Assembly (NCBI GenBank): GCA_027214255.1
Contig: JAPWHL010000008.1
Span: 1-64,000, forward strand
DNA from: Roseovarius aestuarii
GTDB lineage: Bacteria; Pseudomonadota; Alphaproteobacteria; Rhodobacterales; Rhodobacteraceae
Reading direction: 5' to 3'
Length of the DNA: 64,000 nucleotides
Made by a program: the position numbers and the translations under genes. Of the stretch, positions 56,217-64,000 are shown piece by piece. The notes beneath the pieces are model-generated. The model made no database searches. It was not told the origin of the DNA and saw nothing but the letters and a program-made list of their open reading frames with translations. Numbering within the stretch: position 1 is the stretch's first letter; each line of letters opens with the position of its first letter.

Positions 56217-57131
56217 ATGACCCGGCCAGTGGATGCCCCTCACAGCGCCGCAAGCAGTGGTGCCACGTCTTTTGCGCCTGTCATCGCGACATTCTTTTCA
56301 GCCGTCCTTTGGGGGCTGTGGTGGATTCCCATGCGCTGGATCGAAAGCATGGGCCTGACCGGTGCGCAGGCCGGAATCGTCTGTAATCTGGGCGCGGCGC
56401 TGACCATCGGGGCTTATATGATCATCGGGCGTGTCTCGCTGCGCATCAGCGCACGTACAATGATGGGCGCGGCCCTGATCGGGCTGGCATTTGCATCCTA
56501 TTCAGTCGCATTGACCATGTCGGATGTCGTCCGGGTCATCCTGCTGTTTTATCTTGCACCGGCATGGAGCAAGATCATCGAATGGGCTTTTATGGGGCAT
56601 CGCTGGCGACATGCGTCCTCTTTGACGCTGGGGCTATCCCTGATTGGGGCCTATCTGGTGATGGGTGGCGACCTTAGTCTGTCGTCTATCGGATTGGGTG
56701 ATGGTCTGGCGCTGATGTCCGGGGTTGCTTGGGCTGTTGGGGCTGCGCTGGTGTTCACTGGTGAACGATCGACCGCATCGGTGCTGACACTGGCCACGGT
56801 CATCTGGGCCGGAGTTTTGTCACTAGCGTTTGTCGCCATGACCGGCGAATCCATGCCCGCTGCGGACACTGGCCCCGCCATGGGGATCGCCCTGCTGATC
56901 GGGGCCGTTTATCTGCTGCCCATTCTGGGCCTGACAACATGGAGTGCACAACGGCTGACCCCTGCGTTGCTTAGCTTTCTTTTTACGCTTGAGATCGTGT
57001 CAGGCGTCGGATCCGGAGCACTGTTTCTGGATGAACCGTTCGGCCTCATGCAATTGTCTGGTGGGGTGCTCATTATTGCCGCCGCGTTGATCGAGGCCAT
57101 CAGCGCATTGCGCAAACCCGCACTAGCCTGA
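56217..57131 (+). CDS. EamA-family (DMT) transporter 2
   Basis: The 304-residue membrane protein has about ten helices. It has EamA-type segments FFSAVLWGLWWIPMRWIESM and ALMSGVAWAVGAALVFTGER. It is not a close copy of the transporter at 51268. It begins 27 bp after the zinc-ribbon gene and may share its transcript. The substrate is unknown. Confidence 0.85.
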   Translation: MTRPVDAPHSAASSGATSFAPVIATFFSAVLWGLWWIPMRWIESMGLTGAQAGIVCNLGAALTIGAYMIIGRVSLRISARTMMGAALIGLAFASYSVALTMSDVVRVILLFYLAPAWSKIIEWAFMGHRWRHASSLTLGLSLIGAYLVMGGDLSLSSIGLGDGLALMSGVAWAVGAALVFTGERSTASVLTLATVIWAGVLSLAFVAMTGESMPAADTGPAMGIALLIGAVYLLPILGLTTWSAQRLTPALLSFLFTLEIVSGVGSGALFLDEPFGLMQLSGGVLIIAAALIEAISALRKPALA

Positions 57132-57157
57132 CGCCCCGCCCGGTTTTGAATGCTGTC

Positions 57158-59755
57158 CTAAAACCGTTCCAGCAATCGTTCCAAATAGTTTCGCTCGACT
57201 TCGGGGCGGTCGCCCTCCCCTGAACGGCGGCGGATTTCATCCAGCAATTCACGGGCACGGCGATACACATCCTCACCCTGCAATAGACTGTCTTGGCTTC
57301 CCAAACGATCACCCTGACCGGGGACGCGCCCCAACGGGTCAGATTGCTGGCCGCCGTCGCTCCCGCGTGCCTGACCCTGTCCGCCCTGACGGCTCTGGTT
57401 TTCCTGCGCCATCGACTCGCCCAGATTTCGCATGCCTTCGCGCAGGGCTTCCATCGCTTCAGATTGGCGATCAATCGCCTCGGCCAGATTGTCCTGACGC
57501 AGCGCATCTTCCGCACCCTCCATGGCACGGCCCGCGCGCTCCAATGCATCGCGCGCGGCCTCACCCGCCTCGCCACTGCCGGGCAGCGCATCATTCTGAC
57601 GTTCAAGTTCGCGGCGCAGGGCCTCTTGCCGCTGGGCCAAAGTGCCCGGATCTGCCCCCTCGCCCTGCTGCTCGGATTGGCCTTGCTCTGCGCCGCTGCC
57701 AGAGCCGCTTCCGTTCTGACCTTCATGACTTTGACCACGGCCTTCGCCACCGTTGCGCCCTTCGTTCCCCTGACTTTCTCCCGCCTGCGCGCCAGAGTTG
57801 AACTGTTCCTGCAAATCGCGGAAGGCCTGATCAGACAGGCCTTGCTGTTCGCGCAAGGTGTCGGCCAAGCCCTCCATTGCCTGTTCGCCGGGGCTTTGCC
57901 CCTGCTGGCCCTGCCCTTCGGTTACGCGCAGGTTTTCCATCATCTCCTGAAACTCACGCAGCGCCTGTTCGGCCTCGGCCATGCGGCCCTGTTCCATAAG
58001 ATCCTGAATCCGATCCATCATGTCTTGCAGGTCTTGTTGAGACAGCTGCATCGCATTCTCGCCGGATTGATCCGGTTGATCCGGTCCTCCATCACGCTCG
58101 GCCTGTTGGGATTTCTGCCGCAGATAGTCGTCCGTCGCGTCACGCAATTCCTGCATCAGACGGGCAATTTCATCATCACTGGCATCGTTGCGCATCGCCT
58201 CGCTTAGCCGTTCCTGAGCTTTGCGCATCCTCTCCAGCGCGTCACCGATATCGCCGTCTTCCAGCTGCAAGGCCAGATCCCACAGCGCCGCGGCCAGTTC
58301 ATCGCGCGCCTCGGTCGTCAGCCCGTCGAAGGCCACCAGCGTTTCCAACCGCCGCAGAATAACCCGCAGCCGCAAATAGGACGTTTCCTTGCGAAACAGC
58401 CCCTCTTCAGGCGCATAGGTCACCGCACGCAACACCTGAGCGACGCGCGTACCGTTTTCACGCGACCACAAAAGGTCACGGCGCTGTTCGATCACAGACG
58501 CGGCCAACGGATCAAAAAAACGTCGGGCAGGCAGAGACATCGTCAACGGCTGGCTGTCCCCGCTCTGGCCCTCAGCATCCTCGACACCCAATGTCAGGGT
58601 CACAGGTAGGTGTGCCCAAGGGTGTTGCGACAAATTTTCCACCAACGTCTCGGAAAACTCGGCGCGGCTACCAGCGATAGGTAGCGGAAGATCCAGCGTG
58701 ATCGGCTCGCGCGGCTCGGGATCCACTGTCAGACCAAACCGGCGGTCCACCTGATCAAGGTTCAGCGAAAATGTCGCGGTTCCTTTGGTGATGCCATAAT
58801 CGTCGCGCGCCTCAAACGGCTGGCTCATCTGACCGTCAAACGTGGTGCGCGCACCGGTTTCAAGCAAAGACACCTGTGGTGGCGTGTCAGGTATGACCCT
58901 CACGTCCCAACTGCGCCCGCCGGGGCCGTCAATAGACAGTTTGCCAGACTGCGCAATTGTAAAGCTATGATCGCTGTCCGTCGCCGCACCAAGGCCGTCA
59001 ACACGTCCCGACACCGTTTCCGTCAGGGCCAATGCGCCGACTTCACCATAAAATCGCAACGTGACACGGCTGCCCTGCGGAGCGTCAAACACCTTACCCA
59101 GATCACTTAAGTACAAGCTGGGCAGACCGGTATAAGCAGGTGGCTCGACCCAGCCCTCCCAAGTCGGACCCGCCGCCAGCGCGCCAGCGCCCGGCGCGAT
59201 CTGTGCCACGCTCCCCACCCGCCAGACCGACCCGAACGCCAATGCCACCAACAACCCAAGCAAGGCAATATAGCGCAGACCAAAAGGATCACGGCGCGAT
59301 ACGCGCAGATCGGGCTGAACCGCACGCGCGCCCTTTGCGGCCTCTGTCATCCGGCGTAAATGCGCATGCCACAATGCTTCTGATGCGGCATCCCCCCGCC
59401 CGATGGCCTGCGCGTCACCCAACGCCTGCAAAGGGCGCCCCGGCAACGTGGCATCCATCCGCGCCAGCGCTTCGGCCCGTCGCGGCCAATTGAACCGCCG
59501 CACGCCATGGATCAACAGGGCAATCCCCCCCAAGGCCGAGGCAATCAGCGCCGCCCCGACCAATTCGACCATCGCCCAATCCTGCACACCCAACATCAAC
59601 ACTGCGGCCACGCTTGCGACCAAGGTCCAAAGAGGCCAGAATGCCTGCACCAGGCGCTCGGCCAGCAGGCCCGCCCATGTCAGTGTCAGCGGGACACGCA
59701 GTCGTGACCGCAGTAGACCCGTCAGGATCTGGGGTCGGTTGGGGTCTTGGGCCAT
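57158..59755 (-). CDS. Large TIGR02302-family protein with membrane anchor and Gln/Glu-rich coiled coil
   Basis: The 865-residue protein has two or three N-terminal helices (AFWPLWTLVASVAAVLMLGV, ALLGLLVALAFGSVW), a large probably periplasmic beta-rich region, and a long hydrophilic C-terminal third rich in Gln, Glu and Gly (QQDLQDMMDRIQDLMEQGRM). This plan fits the alphaproteobacterial family TIGR02302, whose function is unknown. It lies 37 bp downstream of lysA on the same strand. Confidence 0.85.
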   Translation of the reverse strand: MAQDPNRPQILTGLLRSRLRVPLTLTWAGLLAERLVQAFWPLWTLVASVAAVLMLGVQDWAMVELVGAALIASALGGIALLIHGVRRFNWPRRAEALARMDATLPGRPLQALGDAQAIGRGDAASEALWHAHLRRMTEAAKGARAVQPDLRVSRRDPFGLRYIALLGLLVALAFGSVWRVGSVAQIAPGAGALAAGPTWEGWVEPPAYTGLPSLYLSDLGKVFDAPQGSRVTLRFYGEVGALALTETVSGRVDGLGAATDSDHSFTIAQSGKLSIDGPGGRSWDVRVIPDTPPQVSLLETGARTTFDGQMSQPFEARDDYGITKGTATFSLNLDQVDRRFGLTVDPEPREPITLDLPLPIAGSRAEFSETLVENLSQHPWAHLPVTLTLGVEDAEGQSGDSQPLTMSLPARRFFDPLAASVIEQRRDLLWSRENGTRVAQVLRAVTYAPEEGLFRKETSYLRLRVILRRLETLVAFDGLTTEARDELAAALWDLALQLEDGDIGDALERMRKAQERLSEAMRNDASDDEIARLMQELRDATDDYLRQKSQQAERDGGPDQPDQSGENAMQLSQQDLQDMMDRIQDLMEQGRMAEAEQALREFQEMMENLRVTEGQGQQGQSPGEQAMEGLADTLREQQGLSDQAFRDLQEQFNSGAQAGESQGNEGRNGGEGRGQSHEGQNGSGSGSGAEQGQSEQQGEGADPGTLAQRQEALRRELERQNDALPGSGEAGEAARDALERAGRAMEGAEDALRQDNLAEAIDRQSEAMEALREGMRNLGESMAQENQSRQGGQGQARGSDGGQQSDPLGRVPGQGDRLGSQDSLLQGEDVYRRARELLDEIRRRSGEGDRPEVERNYLERLLERF

Positions 59756-59792
59756 TCACCTCTCCGCTGGGGGCGTTCGCGCAGGCCGCGCA

Positions 59793-61058
59793 TCACAGCC
59801 ATTCTGGGATGGTATCGCGATTTATCATTTCGTCAAAGCTTGGTCGCGCACGAATCACGGCGAATTCATGCCCATTGACCATAACCTCGGGGATCATGGG
59901 GCGTGTGTTATACTCGCTCGACATGACCGCCCCATAGGCACCGGCACTGCGAAATGCCACCAGATCGCCTGCATTCAGGGGCGGCATCATGCGTTGCTTG
60001 GCAAAGGTATCACCACTTTCGCATACGGGCCCAACGATATCGTAGGGGCGTTGCGCCACGCCCGCAGCAGGCTGTACCAACGGAACAATATCATGCCACG
60101 CGTCATACATTGCCGGACGGATCAAATCATTCATCGCCCCGTCAAGGATCAGGAAATCTCGACCTTCACCTGATTTTACATAGATCACTTTGGATACCAT
60201 GATCCCCGCATTTCCAGCGATCAACCGACCCGGCTCGATCTCTATCTCACAGCCCAGATGGCCCAGTTCCTCGCGGATCATCGCACCATAAGCACTGGGC
60301 AAGGGCGGCGCCTCATTGGTCTGAGCATATGGAATGCCCAAGCCCCCGCCCAGATCCAGCCGGCGAATGTCGTGACCTTCCGCGCGCAGCGCCTCAGTCA
60401 AGTCCGACACCTTGCGATAGGCCTGCCGGAATGGCTCAAGATCGGTCAGTTGGCTGCCGATATGAACGTCAATGCCAATCACCTCCAGCCCCGGAAGAGA
60501 CCCGGCATGGGCATAAACCGACTGCGCGCGAGAGATCGGGATGCCAAACTTGTTCTCGGACTTACCCGTGGCAATCTTGGCATGGGTTTTCGCGTCCACA
60601 TCCGGATTCACACGCACCGTAATCGGCGCGACCTTGCCCAGTTTCACGGCGACAGCGCTTAAAACCTCCATCTCGGGCTCGCTCTCGATGTTAAACTGAC
60701 GAATGCCCCCCAAAAGCGCCAACTCCATCTCATGGGCCGTCTTGCCGATACCGGAAAACACAATCTTGCTCCCCGGCACACCTGCCGCCTTCGCACGCAG
60801 ATATTCACCGCCCGACACCACATCCATACCTGCGCCCAACCGTGCCAGCGTGCGCAAAATCGCCTGATTGCTGGCCGCCTTCATCGCATAACAAACAAGA
60901 TGGTCCAGCCCCTCCAACGCCTCATCAAATAAGCGGTAATGCCGCTCCAAGGTCGCGGTAGAGTACAGGTAAAACGGCGTCCCAACAGCCGCCGCAATCT
61001 CGGCCACAGGCACGTCTTCAGCGTGTAAAACACCGTCTCGATACAGAAAATGATCCAA
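59793..61058 (-). CDS. lysA: Diaminopimelate decarboxylase
   Basis: The 421-residue PLP enzyme carries out the last step of lysine synthesis. The PLP Lys is residue 60 in CYAMKAASNQ. Others are HIGSQLTDLEPFR, the glycine-rich phosphate site LDLGGGLGIPY, GRLIAGNAG and the substrate/dimer motif GPVCESGDTFAK. It is the last gene of the argH-lipoprotein-lysA unit, which is common in Rhodobacterales. Confidence 0.95.
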   Translation of the reverse strand: MDHFLYRDGVLHAEDVPVAEIAAAVGTPFYLYSTATLERHYRLFDEALEGLDHLVCYAMKAASNQAILRTLARLGAGMDVVSGGEYLRAKAAGVPGSKIVFSGIGKTAHEMELALLGGIRQFNIESEPEMEVLSAVAVKLGKVAPITVRVNPDVDAKTHAKIATGKSENKFGIPISRAQSVYAHAGSLPGLEVIGIDVHIGSQLTDLEPFRQAYRKVSDLTEALRAEGHDIRRLDLGGGLGIPYAQTNEAPPLPSAYGAMIREELGHLGCEIEIEPGRLIAGNAGIMVSKVIYVKSGEGRDFLILDGAMNDLIRPAMYDAWHDIVPLVQPAAGVAQRPYDIVGPVCESGDTFAKQRMMPPLNAGDLVAFRSAGAYGAVMSSEYNTRPMIPEVMVNGHEFAVIRARPSFDEMINRDTIPEWL

Positions 61059-61197
61059 CGTGCAGCCTTCCCGCTTTCATCTTTCTAAAAATACCTGAAT
61101 GCCAACGCTTACAACGCGCGGTGCCCTGCCAGGGGCCACCAGCGTTAGATACACGTTTCTCTCAGACCTGACTTATCCACCGCAAGTGGCACATGGT

Positions 61198-61377
61198 TTA
61201 CAAGGACGTGCCCACATGCATGCTGACATTCCCGCTGATCCAATCACTGGTGACGCTGGCGTTACCATTTTTGGATCCAGTCCCGACCGTGGTTTTCACC
61301 GATGGGCGGACAGGCGGGCCGTCCACGCCGCACGCCCCCAATGCCAATACAGTCAAACAGGCCAATGCAATTTTCAT
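61198..61377 (-). CDS. Small lipoprotein between argH and lysA
   Basis: The 59-residue protein is [20 protein letters not shown] followed by [18 protein letters not shown] and a short polar tail. LGAC is a lipobox, so the mature protein is a lipid-anchored 44-residue peptide. Its ATG overlaps the argH stop (ATGA), showing that it is translated with argH. It resembles the small LptM/LppL-type lipoproteins found at this place near lysA. It was found by reading the gap. Confidence 0.75.
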   Translation of the reverse strand: MKIALACLTVLALGACGVDGPPVRPSVKTTVGTGSKNGNASVTSDWISGNVSMHVGTSL

Positions 61378-62765
61378 GTCACGATCCCTTTCCAGCGGGC
61401 GACCTGCGCGCGAACTTGCGCCGGGGCCGTGCCACCATAACTGACACGGCTGGCCACCGAGTTATGCACGCCCAGCACATCAAATACATCCTTGCGGATA
61501 TCTGCGTGAACAGATTGCATGTCTTCAAGGCTCAGATCCGGCAAATCTACGCCCTTTGCCTCGGCCATGCCCACCAGCGTGCCGGTCACATGATGCGCCT
61601 CGCGGAATGGCATGTCCAGCACCCGCACCAGCCAGTCGGCCAGATCGGTTGCCGTGGAAAACCCTGTCGCGGCGGCCGCTTCCAGCACGGCGACATTCGC
61701 GCTCATATCTCGCACCATGCCCTCCATCGCGGCCAGCGCCAGCATCAGGTTGTCGGCGGCGTCAAACACCTGTTCTTTATCTTCCTGCATATCCTTGGAA
61801 TAAGCCAGCGGCAGGCCTTTCATCACCATGGTCAAGGCCACATTGGCCCCAAAGATGCGCCCGATCTTGGCACGGATCAACTCAGCGGCGTCTGGGTTCT
61901 TCTTTTGCGGCATGATCGACGATCCGGTCGAAAACCGGTCCGACAACGTCACGAACCGGAACTGCGCCGAAGACCAGATCACCAGTTCCTCTGCCATCCG
62001 GCTAAGGTGCATGGCGCAAATGCTGGCAGCACCCAAAAACTCCAATGCGAAATCCCGGTCGCTGACCGCATCCAGAGAATTGGCCGCAGGCCGGTCAAAA
62101 CCCAGTGCCTGCGCCGTCATATCCCGATCAATCGGAAAGCTGGTTCCCGCAAGCGCGGCGGCCCCCAGCGGGCATTCGTTCATTCGCGCACGCGCGTCAC
62201 GCATCCGGCCAAGGTCACGGGCGAACATCTCGACATAGGCCATCATGTGATGGCCCCATGTCACCGGTTGCGCCACTTGCAGATGCGTAAAGCCGGGCAT
62301 GACCCAATCGGCCCCTGCTTCGGCCTGCGTCAAAAGCGCCCGGATCAGGGCCAGTAGCGCGCCTTCGGTTGCGTCCAGTTGATCACGCACCCACAGTTTG
62401 AAATCGGTCGCAACCTGATCATTGCGAGAACGGCCCGTGTGCACACGCCCTGCCGGATCACCGATCAGCTCTTTCAGGCGCGCCTCAACGTTCATATGGA
62501 TGTCTTCCAGCGCAGTGGAAAACTGAAACGTGCCGCCTTCAATTTCTGACAAGACCGTGAGCAGGCCTTCCCCTATCGCGTCAGCGTCCTTATCAGTCAG
62601 AATACCTGTAGCCGCCAGCATGGCCGCATGGGCCCTTGATCCGGCGATATCCTGCGCCGCCAACCGTTGGTCAAATCCGATCGAAGCGTTTATCGCCTCC
62701 ATGATCGCGTCTGGTCCAGCGGCAAAGCGGCCGCCCCACATCTGGTTCGAGGATTTATCTGCCAT
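61374..62765 (-). CDS. argH: Argininosuccinate lyase
   Basis: The 463-residue enzyme splits argininosuccinate into arginine and fumarate. The signature [15 protein letters not shown] with its catalytic Ser loop is intact, as are the N-terminal [20 protein letters not shown] and [20 protein letters not shown]. Its start is within a few bases of the divergent tlpA start, so both promoters must lie inside or over the neighbouring coding region. Confidence 0.95.
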   Translation of the reverse strand: MADKSSNQMWGGRFAAGPDAIMEAINASIGFDQRLAAQDIAGSRAHAAMLAATGILTDKDADAIGEGLLTVLSEIEGGTFQFSTALEDIHMNVEARLKELIGDPAGRVHTGRSRNDQVATDFKLWVRDQLDATEGALLALIRALLTQAEAGADWVMPGFTHLQVAQPVTWGHHMMAYVEMFARDLGRMRDARARMNECPLGAAALAGTSFPIDRDMTAQALGFDRPAANSLDAVSDRDFALEFLGAASICAMHLSRMAEELVIWSSAQFRFVTLSDRFSTGSSIMPQKKNPDAAELIRAKIGRIFGANVALTMVMKGLPLAYSKDMQEDKEQVFDAADNLMLALAAMEGMVRDMSANVAVLEAAAATGFSTATDLADWLVRVLDMPFREAHHVTGTLVGMAEAKGVDLPDLSLEDMQSVHADIRKDVFDVLGVHNSVASRVSYGGTAPAQVRAQVARWKGIVT

Positions 62766-62787
62766 GCCTAACCCGTCTGGAATAAAA

Positions 62788-63423
62788 ATGCGCCTGTCTC
62801 GTTCCGCCTTCCTTTATATCGCCGTAGCTGGCTGTGCAATTGCAGCTGGGCTTGCCCTTGGGTTTCACACCACCGGCACCCCCGCCGGTATCAGCGCTAG
62901 ATCCTCTGTCAGCGCAGATTACAGCGGCTATCAGCAGATGCTGGAAGGTGACATGCAAAAACTACGCTTTCACAGCGCGTCCAAGCCGGTCGCGACAGCG
63001 GCTTTCTTAACTGATTCGGGCGCGAACATGACACTGGCAGAGTATCAGGGCAAATTCTTGTTACTGAACTTCTGGGCCACATGGTGTGCACCTTGTCGCA
63101 AGGAAATGCCGATGCTGTCCGCATTACAAGACGAATTCGGTGGCGATAATTTTCAAGTCGTCACTCTGGCAACCGGCCGCAATCCTCCCCCGGCAATCAA
63201 GGCCTTCTTCGGCGACATCGGCGTCACCAACCTGCCATTACACCGCGACCCCAAGCAGGCAGTCGCGCGCGAGATGGGAGTTTTGGGCCTGCCCATCTCG
63301 GTCATCGTATCGCCGGACGGGCAGGAAATTGCACGGATGCAGGGCGATGCTGATTGGAGCAGCGACAGCGCACGCGCCATGATCAAGGCATTGATCACCA
63401 ACACGGCCTCGGGCGGAAGCTGA
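62788..63423 (+). CDS. tlpA: TlpA-family thiol:disulfide oxidoreductase
   Basis: The 211-residue protein is anchored by an N-terminal helix ([17 protein letters not shown]) and has a periplasmic thioredoxin domain with the active site Cys100-x-x-Cys103 in [13 protein letters not shown] and the cis-Pro loop GLPISVIV. It reduces periplasmic disulfides, for example for cytochrome oxidase assembly. ATG 62788 gives the best signal. An in-frame ATG at 62764 overlaps the argH start on the other strand. Confidence 0.9.
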   Translation: MRLSRSAFLYIAVAGCAIAAGLALGFHTTGTPAGISARSSVSADYSGYQQMLEGDMQKLRFHSASKPVATAAFLTDSGANMTLAEYQGKFLLLNFWATWCAPCRKEMPMLSALQDEFGGDNFQVVTLATGRNPPPAIKAFFGDIGVTNLPLHRDPKQAVAREMGVLGLPISVIVSPDGQEIARMQGDADWSSDSARAMIKALITNTASGGS

Positions 63424-63429
63424 CGCAAC

Positions 63430-63606
63430 CTACCGGCGCGATGGCCCATCCGATGCCGGCTCCGCGCCATGCGGCATGGTCAGGGGGGCGGGGCTTTGGT
63501 CGGTCGTGATGTGTGGCCAGAGCGTTGGCATCTGGGGAATTCCGGCAAACGCCTGCGCTGCGCTGGCCCCCATCATCATGGCAAAGACAAATGTAAAACG
63601 GGACAT
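63430..63606 (-). CDS. Small secreted protein
   Basis: The 58-residue product has a clear signal peptide (MSRFTFVFAMMMGASAAQAF, cut after AQA or AFA) and a short proline- and His-containing mature part. ATG 63606 is preceded by CAGGAG. It converges with tlpA and lies downstream of the AraC-type gene on the same strand. I do not recognise the family. Confidence 0.55.
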   Translation of the reverse strand: MSRFTFVFAMMMGASAAQAFAGIPQMPTLWPHITTDQSPAPLTMPHGAEPASDGPSRR

Positions 63607-63702
63607 GTTTTTCTCCTGTGGTTTCGTTTGAACCACATCTGGCCAGACTGCCTTGCCTGATCACGCCGATCCCGAAATCCGGCGTGCATCTTTCAATTCT
63701 GA

Positions 63703-64000
63703 TCAGCCAGCGGCAGGAATCGGCGCGCCCACCTCCAACGCCATCCGACGGAAATCTGTTGGGCTCTGTCCGGTCTCACTGCGAAAAGCACGGTTGAATG
63801 GCCCCAACGAAGCAAACCCGCTGTCATAGGCAATTTCCAAGATCGTGCGCGCGGCGTTCTCCGGTGCGGCCAACGCCCGTTTTGCGGCCTCTATCCGAAA
63901 AGCGTTCACGAAGGCCGGAAAATTTCGATACCCCAAGCCTTGGTTGATCGCCCGACGCACACGGTGTTCTGGCAGGCCCAGCTCACTGGCCAATGCGCCA
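63703..64000 (-). CDS. AraC-family regulator, C-terminal part (runs off right edge)
   Basis: The frame is open to the window end and gives about 98 residues of the AraC/XylS double helix-turn-helix: LGLPEHRVRRAINQGLGYRN, then FVNAFRIEAAKRALAA and, in the second motif, ILEIAYDSGFASLGPFNRAF followed by RSETGQSPTDFRR. The effector domain and start are outside the window, so the inducer is unknown. Confidence 0.88.
   Translation of the reverse strand, partial: GALASELGLPEHRVRRAINQGLGYRNFPAFVNAFRIEAAKRALAAPENAARTILEIAYDSGFASLGPFNRAFRSETGQSPTDFRRMALEVGAPIPAAG

Noticed and set aside
57293-58207. 304-codon plus-strand frame opposite the large TIGR02302-family gene
   Set aside because: It is a shadow of the Gln- and Glu-rich coding strand, with no start signal or family.
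61172-61180. Single TTATCCACC, a near match to a DnaA box
   Set aside because: It is isolated, inside the lipoprotein-lysA interval, with no cluster or AT-rich region.
61302-62357. 351-codon plus-strand frame opposite argH
   Set aside because: It is antisense to a complete, conserved argH and has a His/Arg-rich composition typical of shadow frames.

Overview
The window looks like chromosome from a marine Rhodobacterales (Roseobacter-group) alphaproteobacterium. The right part carries a replication and housekeeping block (gyrB, recF, dnaN, dnaA, rpsT, a crotonase, mutM, ubiE, ubiB, later ftsEX, argH-lysA). I recognise its order and protein sequences as roseobacter-like; no database search was possible.

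Positions 1-1792: a broken IS3-family element running off the left edge, a gene remnant, and an intact RNase HI gene. Positions 1793-36139: a candidate 34.3-kb genomic island. It is bounded by a perfect 18-bp direct repeat (CGTGTGGGGGCACCATTT), and a complete tyrosine integrase starts about 80 bp inside the right copy. The left arm holds excisionase-like helix-turn-helix genes, a self-regulating XRE repressor and much decayed phage or plasmid DNA, including a second integrase broken by a nonsense and a frameshift mutation. Two intact catabolic loci are embedded. (A) 7044-14750: a LysR regulator and a betaine-type ABC importer (proXWV), divergent from an operon of alpha/beta hydrolase, flavin monooxygenase resembling ring-opening MHPCO, 4-oxalocrotonate tautomerase-like protein, and a second alpha/beta hydrolase that has lost two triad residues. 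The gene set suggests uptake and ring cleavage of an N-heteroaromatic, perhaps betaine-like, compound. (B) 19830-33147: a TRAP transporter, two LacI regulators, a two-component FMNH2 monooxygenase with its flavin reductase, AtuA/DUF4387 proteins, a lambda-crystallin-type dehydrogenase, a type II lumazine synthase, a histidinol-dehydrogenase-like enzyme and an SDR. Matching palindromes (GCGCAAACGNNTGCGC) lie upstream of the TRAP operon and of the monooxygenase operon, suggesting one regulon.

Between and after the two loci are nested and decayed IS elements (IS3, IS110, IS21) and two related helix-turn-helix genes that look like replication proteins. Both contain phased 15-bp palindromes (GTGCA-N5-TGCAC) inside the reading frame, like iterons.

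Positions 36140-64000: a stable backbone. gyrB-recF-dnaN-dnaA-rpsT and the crotonase and mutM genes are on the minus strand. ubiE-ubiB, an M20 deacetylase, lpdA, a zinc-ribbon protein and two EamA transporters are on the plus strand. ftsE-ftsX-plsC-PPOX is a tightly overlapped minus-strand operon. argH, a small lipoprotein and lysA form another, divergent from a TlpA-type thioredoxin. A C-terminal AraC fragment runs off the right edge.
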